Source of the DNA: an uncultured Stenotrophomonas sp.
GTDB taxonomy: Bacteria; Pseudomonadota; Gammaproteobacteria; Xanthomonadales; Xanthomonadaceae
DNA length: 64,000 bases
Reading direction: 5' to 3'
Assembly: GCF_913778665.1 (NCBI RefSeq)
Contig: NZ_CAJYVQ010000009.1
Span: 62,001 to 126,000 of the forward strand
The position numbers and the translations under genes are program-made. The notes beneath the pieces were generated by a model. That model ran no database searches. It saw nothing but the letters and a program-made list of their open reading frames with translations, and was not told where the DNA came from. Every line of letters begins with the position of its first letter. The first letter of the stretch is position 1. Below, one piece after another: positions 27,447 to 34,613 of the stretch.

Positions 27447-28199
27447 ATGATTTTGATTTATCTTTATTTGCTCTATCTTCTGGATTGGAGCTTTGTGGCA
27501 ATGCGTTGGCGCGGCGTCAGCCCATGCATGCAGCTGGGTGTAGGAGACTGCGTCGTGTGGTGGGACGGATGGGCGGTAGCCATGTCCTTCGTGGGAATAC
27601 TTGCCACCGTATTCTTGGGCGTGGCCACGATCGTTCTTGGCATTATTGCGAATGCGAACAGTGCCATGGCAGCGAGCATTTCTCTTCGAACTGTCCTCGG
27701 ACAGGAGGCGGCGACTGCTGCTGAGAGGGATTTGATTCTTGTGAGAATTCAGGCCGAGGTCGCTGCGGTTGACGTGGTTTGCCAAGCAATCAAGGAGATA
27801 TTCACGGATGAAGCCTACGCGGAGTTTTGTAAGTCCTCCCAGGCGCGAAGCACCGCTCATGCGCTGGTCAAGCAGCTTCGACTTCCCGTGACGAAGGGTC
27901 TTACGCCTCGTCTCCACACTCTGAGCTGCAAGGAGGCACTCTATTTGGCGCGCTCGCTCGGAGCATGCGACACACTGAGACAAAGCTGGCAGGGAGTTGA
28001 GGGCACGGATGATCCGAAGCAGCTCAAGATGCTCTGGAACTCGCTCAGTCACTATCGAACGATCCTCTCCCACGATCTTTCCGAGATTAGGAAAGTGGCA
28101 TCGTCCGCCGTGGCGAAATCTGGAATCACTAGCGACGCCCTTGCGGCAGCGCTTGGTATTGACCCAGCTGCAATCAAAAGCTCCGCTGAGGCGATCTAG
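27447..28199 (+). CDS. membrane-anchored protein of unknown function (accessory)
   Basis: A 250-residue protein on the strand opposite to the surrounding left operon. Two hydrophobic segments (about residues 1-20 and 44-72) are followed by a soluble helical domain of about 170 residues. No family recognised. The start ATG follows a G-rich ribosome-binding region; the frame upstream is open but runs antisense to a phage gene. Two hairpins follow its stop. The reversed strand and own signals mark it as a moron. Confidence 0.7.
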   Translation: MILIYLYLLYLLDWSFVAMRWRGVSPCMQLGVGDCVVWWDGWAVAMSFVGILATVFLGVATIVLGIIANANSAMAASISLRTVLGQEAATAAERDLILVRIQAEVAAVDVVCQAIKEIFTDEAYAEFCKSSQARSTAHALVKQLRLPVTKGLTPRLHTLSCKEALYLARSLGACDTLRQSWQGVEGTDDPKQLKMLWNSLSHYRTILSHDLSEIRKVASSAVAKSGITSDALAAALGIDPAAIKSSAEAI

Positions 28200-28232
28200 G
28201 CGCGCCATCGGGTGCGGTCGCAGAGGTTTCTT

Positions 28233-28357
28233 GACGGCAAACTTCTTTGCCGTCGTCCACTCGCCTCTGAAAGCTGAGTTGTAGACTACTGGCTGACACA
28301 CGAGATGAACTCCTGGGATGGGTTGCCGGCTGTTGGAACCCGGCCGGCGCGGGTTCC
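28233..28357. other. two hairpins in a 190-base gap
   Basis: A 9-bp stem (GACGGCAAA and complement, loop CTTC) lies 34 bases after the accessory gene, and an 8-bp stem (GGAACCCG and complement) lies about 80 bases on. Neither has a T-tract. They separate the converging accessory gene and left-operon genes and may limit read-through. Confidence 0.45.
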
Positions 28358-28390
28358 CTGCGCTACAGGGGGAGAGCGCAGGGCAGGGGG

Positions 28391-28633
28391 TCAGTGGGTG
28401 TCGTCAGCGATCAGCGGCGCGCGCTGTCGTTCATCGCTGCGGCGCTGCATTTCGGCCTTGAACGCCGGCCAAGTGGTGTTGAGGTCTTCCCAGCAGCGCC
28501 ATGCGAAGAACACGGCACCGATGGCGCAGGCCAGTGCGACCTGGTCGGTGTGGTTGCGCAGCGCCCATGCGAGCAGGGCGAGGAGCAGGCCGACGACGGC
28601 GGCGCAGAAGAAGGGCAGGGCCAGGTGGCGCAT
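28391..28633 (-). CDS. small membrane protein
   Basis: An 80-residue protein with two hydrophobic helices (about 4-22 and 31-47) and a basic C-terminal tail. Not recognised. The ATG was chosen over an upstream open stretch because AGGAGA lies before it and it overlaps the upstream small gene's stop (TAATG). Confidence 0.55.
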   Translation of the reverse strand: MRHLALPFFCAAVVGLLLALLAWALRNHTDQVALACAIGAVFFAWRCWEDLNTTWPAFKAEMQRRSDERQRAPLIADDTH

Positions 28634-28746
28634 TACTCGGTCTCCTGTTCGTTGGTGGGCTCGGCCGGCGCTGGCGCCGGGCCGACGGGCGGGGTGATGG
28701 GCGGGATGCCGACGGCCATGGCGGCGAAGAAGTCGGGATCCGTCAT
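28633..28746 (-). CDS. 37-residue proline-rich peptide
   Basis: This very short gene encodes MTDPDFFAAMAV followed by a Pro-rich stretch and an acidic end. It is supported by its exact fit: the start overlaps the upstream stop (ATGA) and its stop overlaps the next start (TAATG). Function unknown. Confidence 0.45.
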   Translation of the reverse strand: MTDPDFFAAMAVGIPPITPPVGPAPAPAEPTNEQETE

Positions 28747-29156
28747 GGGGCACCAGCTGCAGTGATGTGGCGCTCTACCCACGTCCGCATGCGAGTCCAT
28801 CGCTGCTCCGGCGTTTCGTTGTCCCAGCGCCACTCGCCGTCGTTCTCGTGAACGATCTCCGCCGCCATCGCTTCGGCGATGCCAAACGCCTTGCTCACGG
28901 CCTCGCGGTCGTTGGGGTCGAGGCCGGTCATGTCCAATCCGCGCTTGGCGCCGATCACTCCCAGCGTGCAGTGGCAGCCTGTGCTGTCCTGCAGCTCTTC
29001 GGCGATGAGGCGCTTTTCTGGCATCGCGTCGAGGGCGTCGCGCAGCTCGATCAGGAACTCCTGCCCGCGCTTGCCGCGCAATGCGGAAGAAACCGCGCCG
29101 CGCCAGCAGATCAGCGGCCAGGTGTCGCAGTCGTCGCTGTAACCGCTGCGGCTCAT
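28743..29156 (-). CDS. phage protein of unknown function
   Basis: A 137-residue acidic protein with WPLICWRGAVSSALRGKRGQEFL near the start (core CWRGAVSSALRGKRG) and a conserved-looking carboxy end WRWDNETPEQRWTRMRTW. This type is common in left arms of Xanthomonadaceae prophages, but no function is known. ATGA overlaps on both sides place it in the left operon. Confidence 0.65.
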   Translation of the reverse strand: MSRSGYSDDCDTWPLICWRGAVSSALRGKRGQEFLIELRDALDAMPEKRLIAEELQDSTGCHCTLGVIGAKRGLDMTGLDPNDREAVSKAFGIAEAMAAEIVHENDGEWRWDNETPEQRWTRMRTWVERHITAAGAP

Positions 29157-29368
29157 GCAGCACCGCCTTGGGCGCGCGCTGCGCTGCGGACGGCAGCGAC
29201 CGCGCCCGCAGCGCTATGGCCATGCCGCAGGACGGCATTGGCGGCGATGCTCGCGGCGACGACGACCTGGTAGGGGAGGAGGCCCCAGCGGCGCCCGGCG
29301 CGGGCGACGATGCCTGCGGCGGCCGCCGCGCGCTGTGCGCTGGAGTGGTGGGCGAGGGCGGCGTTCAC
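29153..29368 (-). CDS. small basic phage protein
   Basis: A 71-residue Ala/Arg-rich protein with a GTG start that overlaps the upstream stop (GTGA). No domain recognised. Retained because of tight operon spacing on both sides. Confidence 0.45.
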   Translation of the reverse strand: MNAALAHHSSAQRAAAAAGIVARAGRRWGLLPYQVVVAASIAANAVLRHGHSAAGAVAAVRSAARAQGGAA

Positions 29369-29601
29369 GCGGCCACCGCCTGCTGGAGCGCCAGCGGCTT
29401 GGAGCGGGCGATGGTGGCGGTTTCGGTCGCGCCTTCGTCGATCGCGTCGGCGCAGACGGCCAGGTGCTCGGCCAGTTCGCGGGCCTCGGCCGAGGTCAGG
29501 CTGAGTAGTGCGGCGTCGCCGACCTGGACGACAACGGTGCCGGCGTGGGGCCGGGATTCGACGCGAGCTGCGCCGCGGCTGGTGCTGGTGATGGCTGCCA
29601 T
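29365..29601 (-). CDS. first gene of the left early operon, unknown function
   Basis: A 78-residue protein (MAAITSTSRG...) with a helical, acidic middle. The second in-frame ATG was chosen because GGAGAGAAAG precedes it; the first ATG four codons upstream has no such site. The phage pL-type promoter and two operators lie about 50-95 bases upstream. Confidence 0.55.
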   Translation of the reverse strand: MAAITSTSRGAARVESRPHAGTVVVQVGDAALLSLTSAEARELAEHLAVCADAIDEGATETATIARSKPLALQQAVAA

Positions 29602-29652
29602 CTTTCTCTCCATGCCTGGGCCCGGAGGGGCCGCTTCTGAGGTGGCGCGGAA

Positions 29653-29694
29653 AGATTAGGGGCGCTAATGCATCCTGTCAATAGGGGCGCTTAT
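29653..29694 (-). promoter_or_regulatory. left early promoter with two overlapping operators
   Basis: On the minus strand TTGACA is followed after 17 bases by TAATCT. One palindromic operator (ATTAG-GGGCG-CTAAT, 29655-29669) covers the -10 side and another (AATAG-GGGCG-CTTAT, 29680-29694) covers the -35. A repressor bound at either site would block the promoter, as at lambda pL. Confidence 0.75.
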
Positions 29695-29756
29695 ATCGCG
29701 ATTCGTGTTTTTTCTGAACCTGGTCAGGGATAGCGACGTGTCGGAGGAAGCTTCCA

Positions 29757-29780
29757 CCAAAAACCCCGCCTTAGCGGGGT
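29757..29780 (-). terminator. terminator after the repressor operon
   Basis: Read on the minus strand, the 7-bp stem ACCCCGC/GCGGGGT with a 4-nt loop is followed by TTTTTGG. It ends transcripts coming from the repressor and its downstream partner and insulates them from the left operon. Confidence 0.8.
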
Positions 29781-29807
29781 CTGTAGTGCCAACGTTTCTG
29801 CGGCAAA

Positions 29808-30233
29808 TCAGCGAGAGCCTTTCATGCAGGCCAAGTATGCGTCATTCTCGAAATCACGGGTCGCCGTCTGCTGATTCTTCTCGACCGACATGCGCGGACG
29901 GTCATAAGCATCCATGATCATTTGGTGCATGACGGGAGCAATAGCCGGGTCAACATCCTTGGCCAGGTCCATCACTCCAGACATGGGTACGCCTGCCTGC
30001 CGTCCATCCATCACTGTGCGTGCATACTCCGAGACAACCTTGCAGAGCTCCGTCTTACTGAATGACTCCTCCCGCTTGTCCGACGCTTGGGCAGCGATGG
30101 CTGGCCGAGAACTCGAAGTTTCGGGGGAGCTGGGCGATCGGTTCCAGAGAGCGCCAGCTGCCACAGCAGTAACGACTACACCGGCAGTGAACGCAATCAG
30201 CAATTTGCCGAGGCTTGCGGTATCCATTCCCAT
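29808..30233 (-). CDS. membrane-anchored protein in rex position, unknown function
   Basis: A 141-residue protein with one N-terminal transmembrane segment (about residues 9-30), a Ser/Pro linker, and an exported helical domain with two Cys. It follows the repressor with a TGATG overlap and precedes a terminator, so it is expressed from the prophage with the repressor, as lambda rexAB are. Superinfection exclusion is a positional guess only. Confidence 0.65.
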   Translation of the reverse strand: MGMDTASLGKLLIAFTAGVVVTAVAAGALWNRSPSSPETSSSRPAIAAQASDKREESFSKTELCKVVSEYARTVMDGRQAGVPMSGVMDLAKDVDPAIAPVMHQMIMDAYDRPRMSVEKNQQTATRDFENDAYLACMKGSR

Positions 30234-30955
30234 CAGTCTGCCCATCCTCCAATCCAGTGAACGCGGCCGATCACAGTGATCGGGTGGCGAGTGGAAACCA
30301 TGGGCTTAGGCTTACGCCACTGATGGTCGCCATGCGGGTTATCGCTCTCGAAGTACACGCCCGTGTCTAGAACCATGGCGCGTTTCACAAAATACTCTGG
30401 GTTAGCCATCCCGTTGACCTGGATGACGTAAAGAACCCCATCGACCACACGCGTATCCGATGTATCGAACAGGATTGCATCGCCGTCTTTTATGGTCGGC
30501 TCCATGCTGTCGCCCTTGCCGTAGTACACGGCAAGGGCGCGGCCATAGATACCGCGCCGGCGCAGGCTCGTCTTCTTGAACTTGAGACTATGGGTCTCGG
30601 CGTACTCCGTCGCCTCTGCACCGGCTCCGAGGCCGGCTGCCTGGGCGTATCCGACGATATCGTCCCAAGCGTCGTCCGACGGAGCAGGGGAGGTGTACTG
30701 TTGCTCGGGCAAGTCTCTTCGAATGTCCGTGTCCTCAATTCCCAAAGCTGCCGCGAACACCTTGAGCGTCCGGTAGTTCATCGGGATCTTGCCATTGAGG
30801 TACTGGCTGACGGCGCCTTGTGTGATTCCAAGTTCGTGAGCCAGCTTCTCTTGAGTGATTCCGAGTGAACGAGCCCTGTCGGCCCAGGCCGCTTTCAGCC
30901 GCGCAGCGGCCGCTATGTCGGCTGAGGTCGGCTTCGCTTTGCGAGAAGTTTCCAT
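30233..30955 (-). CDS. CI-type phage repressor (HTH plus S24 peptidase)
   Basis: A 240-residue repressor. An XRE helix-turn-helix (GITQEKLAHELGITQGAVSQYLNG; core ITQGAVSQYLNG) is followed by a LexA-like S24 domain with the catalytic Ser in GDSMEPTI and Lys in VKRAM, so RecA-driven self-cleavage is expected after DNA damage. A start nine codons upstream is possible, but the promoter-like TATTAA lies inside that extension, favouring the ATG giving METSRK. Confidence 0.88.
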   Translation of the reverse strand: METSRKAKPTSADIAAAARLKAAWADRARSLGITQEKLAHELGITQGAVSQYLNGKIPMNYRTLKVFAAALGIEDTDIRRDLPEQQYTSPAPSDDAWDDIVGYAQAAGLGAGAEATEYAETHSLKFKKTSLRRRGIYGRALAVYYGKGDSMEPTIKDGDAILFDTSDTRVVDGVLYVIQVNGMANPEYFVKRAMVLDTGVYFESDNPHGDHQWRKPKPMVSTRHPITVIGRVHWIGGWAD

Positions 30956-31005
30956 ATCAGGGACGCTAATTAATACGTTCATGATTTGCCAATAGCGGCA
31001 CTATT
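30956..31005. promoter_or_regulatory. two immunity operators between repressor and Cro-like gene
   Basis: ATCAG-GGACG-CTAAT (30956-30970) lies at the repressor start, and AATAG-CGGCA-CTATT (30991-31005) lies on the right promoter's -35. Both fit the ATTAG-N5-CTAAT form seen at the left promoter. The first could give repressor autoregulation. Confidence 0.75.
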
Positions 31006-31033
31006 GACCTGAGTATGAGTGCCACTCATACTC
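31004..31033 (+). promoter_or_regulatory. right early promoter with inverted repeat
   Basis: TTGACC is followed after 17 bases by CATACT. A perfect inverted repeat with 10-bp arms (GAGTATGAGT and ACTCATACTC, 3-base centre) covers the spacer and -10. Its sequence differs from the ATTAG operators and could be the Cro-like protein's own site. Confidence 0.6.
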
Positions 31034-31038
31034 CGGGC

Positions 31039-31530
31039 ATGGACATCCCCACCTACCGAAAAGAGAAGGGCCTGTCGCAGTCGGCGTTCGCCGCCTTGCT
31101 GACAGAAACGGGTACGCCTGCCACTCAGGGCCTTGTCTCCCAATGGGAGAACGGAACAACGGCCATTAAGGCCGAGCGGGCTATTCAGATCGACCTCGCG
31201 ACCGGTGGCGCGGTGAGTCGCTTCGAGCTGCTTCCAGCTGTTTTCGGTCCGAAGCCTATGCAGGATGTGCCGCGCGCCGTGATCAACCAGCTGGTCGATT
31301 GCCGCATGAGCAAGCGCGCGCTGCGCGCCCGGCTTGGCCTGTCGACGGACAAGCAGCTGGCGACGGTGCTGCAGCTGCCGACCGAGCAGGTCGAGTCCTG
31401 GGCGGAAGAGGGCGCATTGCCTGGACTGCCGCAGATCCAGCGCCTGCTGGGCGTGCAGGAGCAACCGCAGGCGCAGCCGGCGCCGTATGACCCGGACGAA
31501 GACCGTTACGCCCCCCTGGAGGTGGCCTGA
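31039..31530 (+). CDS. Cro/YdaS-like HTH regulator
   Basis: A 163-residue protein divergent from the repressor. The first 50 residues form a helix-turn-helix (LSQSAFAALLTETG...QGLVSQWENG); the middle repeats a helical unit, possibly a second DNA-binding domain. The ATG giving MDIPTY lies where transcription from the right promoter is predicted to begin, so the message may be leaderless. An ATG 24 bases upstream lies within the promoter repeat. Confidence 0.75.
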   Translation: MDIPTYRKEKGLSQSAFAALLTETGTPATQGLVSQWENGTTAIKAERAIQIDLATGGAVSRFELLPAVFGPKPMQDVPRAVINQLVDCRMSKRALRARLGLSTDKQLATVLQLPTEQVESWAEEGALPGLPQIQRLLGVQEQPQAQPAPYDPDEDRYAPLEVA

Positions 31531-31531
31531 T

Positions 31532-31840
31532 ATGCGCGCGCTGAAGCGACGACTTGCGATCCACCGCCGACTGCTGGCCTTCCAGCAGTGGAGCGGGCTT
31601 GCTCGAAAGCTGAGCGATCCGCAGGGCATAGCCGTGCCCCGCCTCAACATCGTCCAGCTGCCGAGCGGCAGGATGGTCTGTCTTGGGGTTACGGCTTCTG
31701 AAGCCCCAGTCGGACGTTGTTCGCCACAGCCAGAAGCTCTCCTGCCACGCGCTGATGCTCCGCCACTGTTGTCTCTGAAAGCGGTGATTGCAGAAGGTCT
31801 GCGGCGATTCGTTCGTTGGCTGCAGCCAGGTTCGCCGTGA
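31532..31840 (+). CDS. small basic protein, uncertain
   Basis: A 102-residue frame following the Cro-like gene by one base, with GGAGGTGG upstream. The first half is basic; the second half overlaps a minus-strand gene by about 150 bases. Only the first half looks convincingly coding. Not recognised. Confidence 0.4.
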   Translation: MRALKRRLAIHRRLLAFQQWSGLARKLSDPQGIAVPRLNIVQLPSGRMVCLGVTASEAPVGRCSPQPEALLPRADAPPLLSLKAVIAEGLRRFVRWLQPGSP

Positions 31841-31985
31841 GCACGGCCGTCGAGTTCTCGCGGTCCGCGAGCATCTGGAACAGCACCCCGTGCACCGCGT
31901 TCAACCGGCCGATGAGGATGTCCAGCTCCTGCCGGTGCGCAACTGCCTCCCTTTCGAGTCGTTCGATCCGAGCCTTGTCGTCCAT
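31689..31985 (-). CDS. coiled-coil protein of unknown function
   Basis: A 98-residue hydrophilic protein with heptad-like helices (MDDKARIERLEREAVAHRQEL; core RIERLEREAV) and a good GGAGGG ribosome-binding site. It lies opposite the right operon and overlaps the previous frame tail to tail. Not recognised. Confidence 0.55.
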   Translation of the reverse strand: MDDKARIERLEREAVAHRQELDILIGRLNAVHGVLFQMLADRENSTAVLTANLAAANERIAADLLQSPLSETTVAEHQRVAGELLAVANNVRLGLQKP

Positions 31986-32127
31986 GTCGCCCTCCTTGCG
32001 GGCTGTTCGTGTGGAAACGCCAGCGTAGCGCAGGGAGGGCGACGCCCGTCGTCCGTGAGTTGTTGATGTCCATGGCGCACATGTTGCGCCGCAGTAGTGC
32101 CCACGTATCCATTCGAGTCCCTATCCC

Positions 32128-32571
32128 ATGAATGTCACCGATGCCGCTTACGACACGGTCCACCAGTACCCCGGTGGAAGTGAGGCTTTGGCGCCCAGGC
32201 TGGGCATGTCGGCCGCGGTCCTTCGCGGCAAGGTCAACCCGAACACCGACCGCAACCTGCTGAGCCTGCAGGAGGCGGATGCGCTGATGGCGCGCACTGG
32301 CGACTTCCGCATCTTGCACGCGCTGTGCGCGCAGCACGGTTTCGTGGCGCAGCGCAGCGATGCCCCGGAATCGGGTTCGCTCATCAGCGCGCTGCTGCAG
32401 GCGGCGGCAGCCAAGGGGGATCTGGCCGAGTTGGTTTCGGCGGCGCTGGACGACGGCAGGATCTCGCCGAACGAGGCTGACGCGATCGCGCGCGGGTGCG
32501 CGGCGGTGATGGCCAGGCTGGTGCAGGTCAGCCAGCACGCCGAGGCGGCAGCAGAGCGGGGTGGGGCATGA
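32128..32571 (+). CDS. CII-type phage regulatory protein
   Basis: A 147-residue protein of the Phage_CII/CP76 type: an N-terminal HTH (LAPRLGMSAAVLRGKVNPNT) and a helical C-terminal half. Members help choose between lysis and lysogeny or control early genes. It is the first gene of the replication block; 140 bases upstream are free of genes. Confidence 0.7.
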   Translation: MNVTDAAYDTVHQYPGGSEALAPRLGMSAAVLRGKVNPNTDRNLLSLQEADALMARTGDFRILHALCAQHGFVAQRSDAPESGSLISALLQAAAAKGDLAELVSAALDDGRISPNEADAIARGCAAVMARLVQVSQHAEAAAERGGA

Positions 32572-32888
32572 GCACGATCAACCACCCTGCGCGCGCGAGC
32601 GATCTGAGCACCAGCCACGACGCGGCTCACTACGTGGTCGCCAGCGGCCTGCAGGCGCACCAGCACGACCAGAGCGCCAAGGCGGTTACCGACTATCCGG
32701 GCATGACCAGCAACGAGCTGGCGCAGGCCACGGGCCTGGACCGCTACATGCTGGCCCGCCGCCTGCCTGAGCTGATCAAGGCAGGCCGCGTGTGGCGCGG
32801 CCCCAACAAGCCGTGTCCGGTCAGCGGCCGCACCGCATGCACCTGGTGGCCGGTCGCGCCGGGTCAGAACCTGGCCCTGGGGATCTGA
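32568..32888 (+). CDS. winged-helix phage protein
   Basis: A 106-residue protein with a central HTH, MTSNELAQATGLDRYMLARRLPEL (core LAQATGLDRYMLARR), and a short wing. Likely DNA binding in the early region. Its start overlaps the CII-like stop (ATGA). Confidence 0.6.
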   Translation: MSTINHPARASDLSTSHDAAHYVVASGLQAHQHDQSAKAVTDYPGMTSNELAQATGLDRYMLARRLPELIKAGRVWRGPNKPCPVSGRTACTWWPVAPGQNLALGI

Positions 32889-32889
32889 C

Positions 32890-33876
32890 GTGAGCGCACG
32901 AGTTACAGGCATGGTCTTCGACCGCTACCCGAATGGCGGCGGCGAGATGCTGCTGGCGTTGGCCCTGGCCGACCACGCGCACGACGACGGCACGCACATC
33001 TTCCCATCCGTCGCGAGGCTGGCAGCGAAGACTCGCCAGTCCGCCCGTACCGTTCAGTACCAACTGCGGGCCATGGAAAGCTCCGGATGGTTGGTACTGG
33101 TCAACCGTGGCACCGGTGGGCGGCAGGCTGGCGGGCTGATGGGATTGCCCCGAGAGTATCGAATCAACCCCTCGTGGATTAAGGGTGCAGAAATTGCACC
33201 CTTTGAGAATGGTCATGCTGGCGCAGACCTGAATACACGGCCCGAAACGAACGGAGAGGGCGCAAAGGGTGCAGATTTTGCACCCTTAGACATCGGGTCA
33301 AAGGGTGCAAAACAGCGCGGCAAAGGGTGCAAAAAAGCGCATCTAAGGGTGCAAAACGACGCATCTAAGGGTGCAACAGCTATTGCACCCGAACCAAAAG
33401 CAACCAAAAGCAACCAAGAGCAACCCTCACACCGCGCGTGTGAGCGCGAGGCCGATCCGCTGGCGCTGACCACCGAGCAGGTAGACCGCGAGCTGGCCGG
33501 CTTCGGCAGCACGCCCACCGGTGTCGACCGCGAGTTGCTGGCCAGGTTCGTCCGCCACCGCGCCGCGATACGCCGCCCGCTCTCTGTCCAGGGCTGGCTG
33601 CAGGTCCGCCAGCAGCTGCTGGACCTGGTCGCTGCCGGCCACGACCCGAACGAATCCCTGAAGCAGACGATGGCCGCCGGCCTGGCGCTGCCCGTGATCC
33701 CTGTCGCCCAGCCATCCGCAGGAGCAACCCATGCAAGCCCTCAACACGGTTCTGCCGACCGCACCGAGCAGCTCGAACAGCAGTTCTACGCCCAACGCCG
33801 AGGCGGTGGCCACGATGGCGGCGCTGGGTTCGAGCCAAGCGATGTCGTCGACGCCGAGTTTGCCGTCGTCGGCTGA
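32890..33876 (+). CDS. phage replication initiator, O-like
   Basis: A 328-residue protein. The N-terminal winged-helix (residues 1-95; HIFPSVARLAAKTRQSARTVQYQL, core AAKTRQSARTVQYQL) is the type found in lambda O and HTH_36 initiators. The middle (about 98-180) is low-complexity because its DNA holds iterons. The C-terminal part should contact the P-like protein or DnaB. The start is GTG, one base after the previous stop. Confidence 0.75.
   Translation: MSARVTGMVFDRYPNGGGEMLLALALADHAHDDGTHIFPSVARLAAKTRQSARTVQYQLRAMESSGWLVLVNRGTGGRQAGGLMGLPREYRINPSWIKGAEIAPFENGHAGADLNTRPETNGEGAKGADFAPLDIGSKGAKQRGKGCKKAHLRVQNDASKGATAIAPEPKATKSNQEQPSHRACEREADPLALTTEQVDRELAGFGSTPTGVDRELLARFVRHRAAIRRPLSVQGWLQVRQQLLDLVAAGHDPNESLKQTMAAGLALPVIPVAQPSAGATHASPQHGSADRTEQLEQQFYAQRRGGGHDGGAGFEPSDVVDAEFAVVG
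33181..33430 (+). other. phage replication origin with 22-bp iterons
   Basis: AAGGGTGCA occurs at 33181, 33265, 33301, 33323, 33345 and 33367; the last four are exactly 22 bp apart. The first two are each paired with an inverted TGCACCCTT after GATTT or GAAAT, and another inverted TGCACCC is at 33384. An A-rich strand with CAACCAAAAG repeats follows. This is the layout of a lambda-type origin inside the O gene. Confidence 0.8.
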
Positions 33877-34444
33877 GCCGCTGACCGAGGTGCAGTCGGC
33901 CTACCTGTGGGAGTTCTGGAAGCAGATGACGGCCATGTTCCCGGGCAAGTGGGAGCGCGAGAACGGCGCGGCGCCGTTCAAGAAGGACGGGAGCCTGACC
34001 ATCGCGGCCGGCACGTGGTTCCAGGTGCTGAAGGGCCGCAGCCGGGCACAGCACGCGCGCGGCATGGCCTGCTGCTTGACCGAGGGCAGGGAGTGGCCGC
34101 CGAACCCGCCGAGGTTCCTGACGATGTGCCTGGACATTCCAGTCATGGCGGCGGTGGAGCGGGAGATGGCACCGGGCCGGCCGCAGAGCGGCTTCACCGT
34201 GCTGGTGCGCTCGCTGCTGGACCTGCACGTCTACGCCTCGGCCGACCACGGATCTCAGCAACGGCGGATGTTGGAGGAGGCCTACACGCGCGCTGTCCAA
34301 CACGTGGTCGACGGCAAGCCGCTGCCGCAGCCGTTCCTGGCGATCGAGCAGGAGAAGCACGGCGTGCGGCCGGTGCGTGACCGGGAGTCGGCGCGTGCTG
34401 CGATGGAGCGGGCAGCGGCCGAGCTGAACTTCGATGGTGACTGA
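33731..34444 (+). CDS. phage replication protein, P-like
   Basis: A 237-residue protein following the O-like gene. It has a Ser/Pro-rich N-terminal tail, then WEFWKQMTAMFPGKWERENG and a helical body. Lambda P-type proteins load DnaB at the origin; the assignment rests on position and general shape. The start has AGGAG upstream and lies inside the O-like gene, giving a 146-base overlap. Confidence 0.6.
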   Translation: MQALNTVLPTAPSSSNSSSTPNAEAVATMAALGSSQAMSSTPSLPSSAEPLTEVQSAYLWEFWKQMTAMFPGKWERENGAAPFKKDGSLTIAAGTWFQVLKGRSRAQHARGMACCLTEGREWPPNPPRFLTMCLDIPVMAAVEREMAPGRPQSGFTVLVRSLLDLHVYASADHGSQQRRMLEEAYTRAVQHVVDGKPLPQPFLAIEQEKHGVRPVRDRESARAAMERAAAELNFDGD

Positions 34445-34613
34445 AGCGGAGCTGGCCCAAGCCGAGCAGGCCGGGCGCTGGGCGCGGGATGCCTGCCGCA
34501 GCCGGGAATCAGCACCGCGGTACGAGATGGGGCAGGACGGTGTGACGCGGCGGCGCCGCTGGCAGGCCGGGTGGGACGAACGAGACGAGCAGATCAGGAG
34601 GAAGCGGGGATGA
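34437..34613 (+). CDS. Rmf/CrpP-like small protein
   Basis: A 58-residue basic protein with the pattern GRWARDACRSRES..P and RRRRWQAGWDE, resembling ribosome modulation factor (GYxAG..P...W..GW). Phage and plasmid relatives exist. Whether it binds ribosomes is unknown. GTG start overlaps the P-like stop and its stop overlaps the next gene, so it is part of the operon. Confidence 0.6.
   Translation: MTEAELAQAEQAGRWARDACRSRESAPRYEMGQDGVTRRRRWQAGWDERDEQIRRKRG

Noticed and set aside
27375..28301. Minus-strand frame opposite the accessory membrane gene
   Set aside because: The plus-strand protein has membrane helices and a ribosome-binding site; the reverse frame is Arg/His-rich without either.
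31015..31038. Start of the Cro-like gene at the first ATG
   Set aside because: That ATG lies inside the promoter palindrome, upstream of the predicted transcript start. It could still be used from an upstream promoter.
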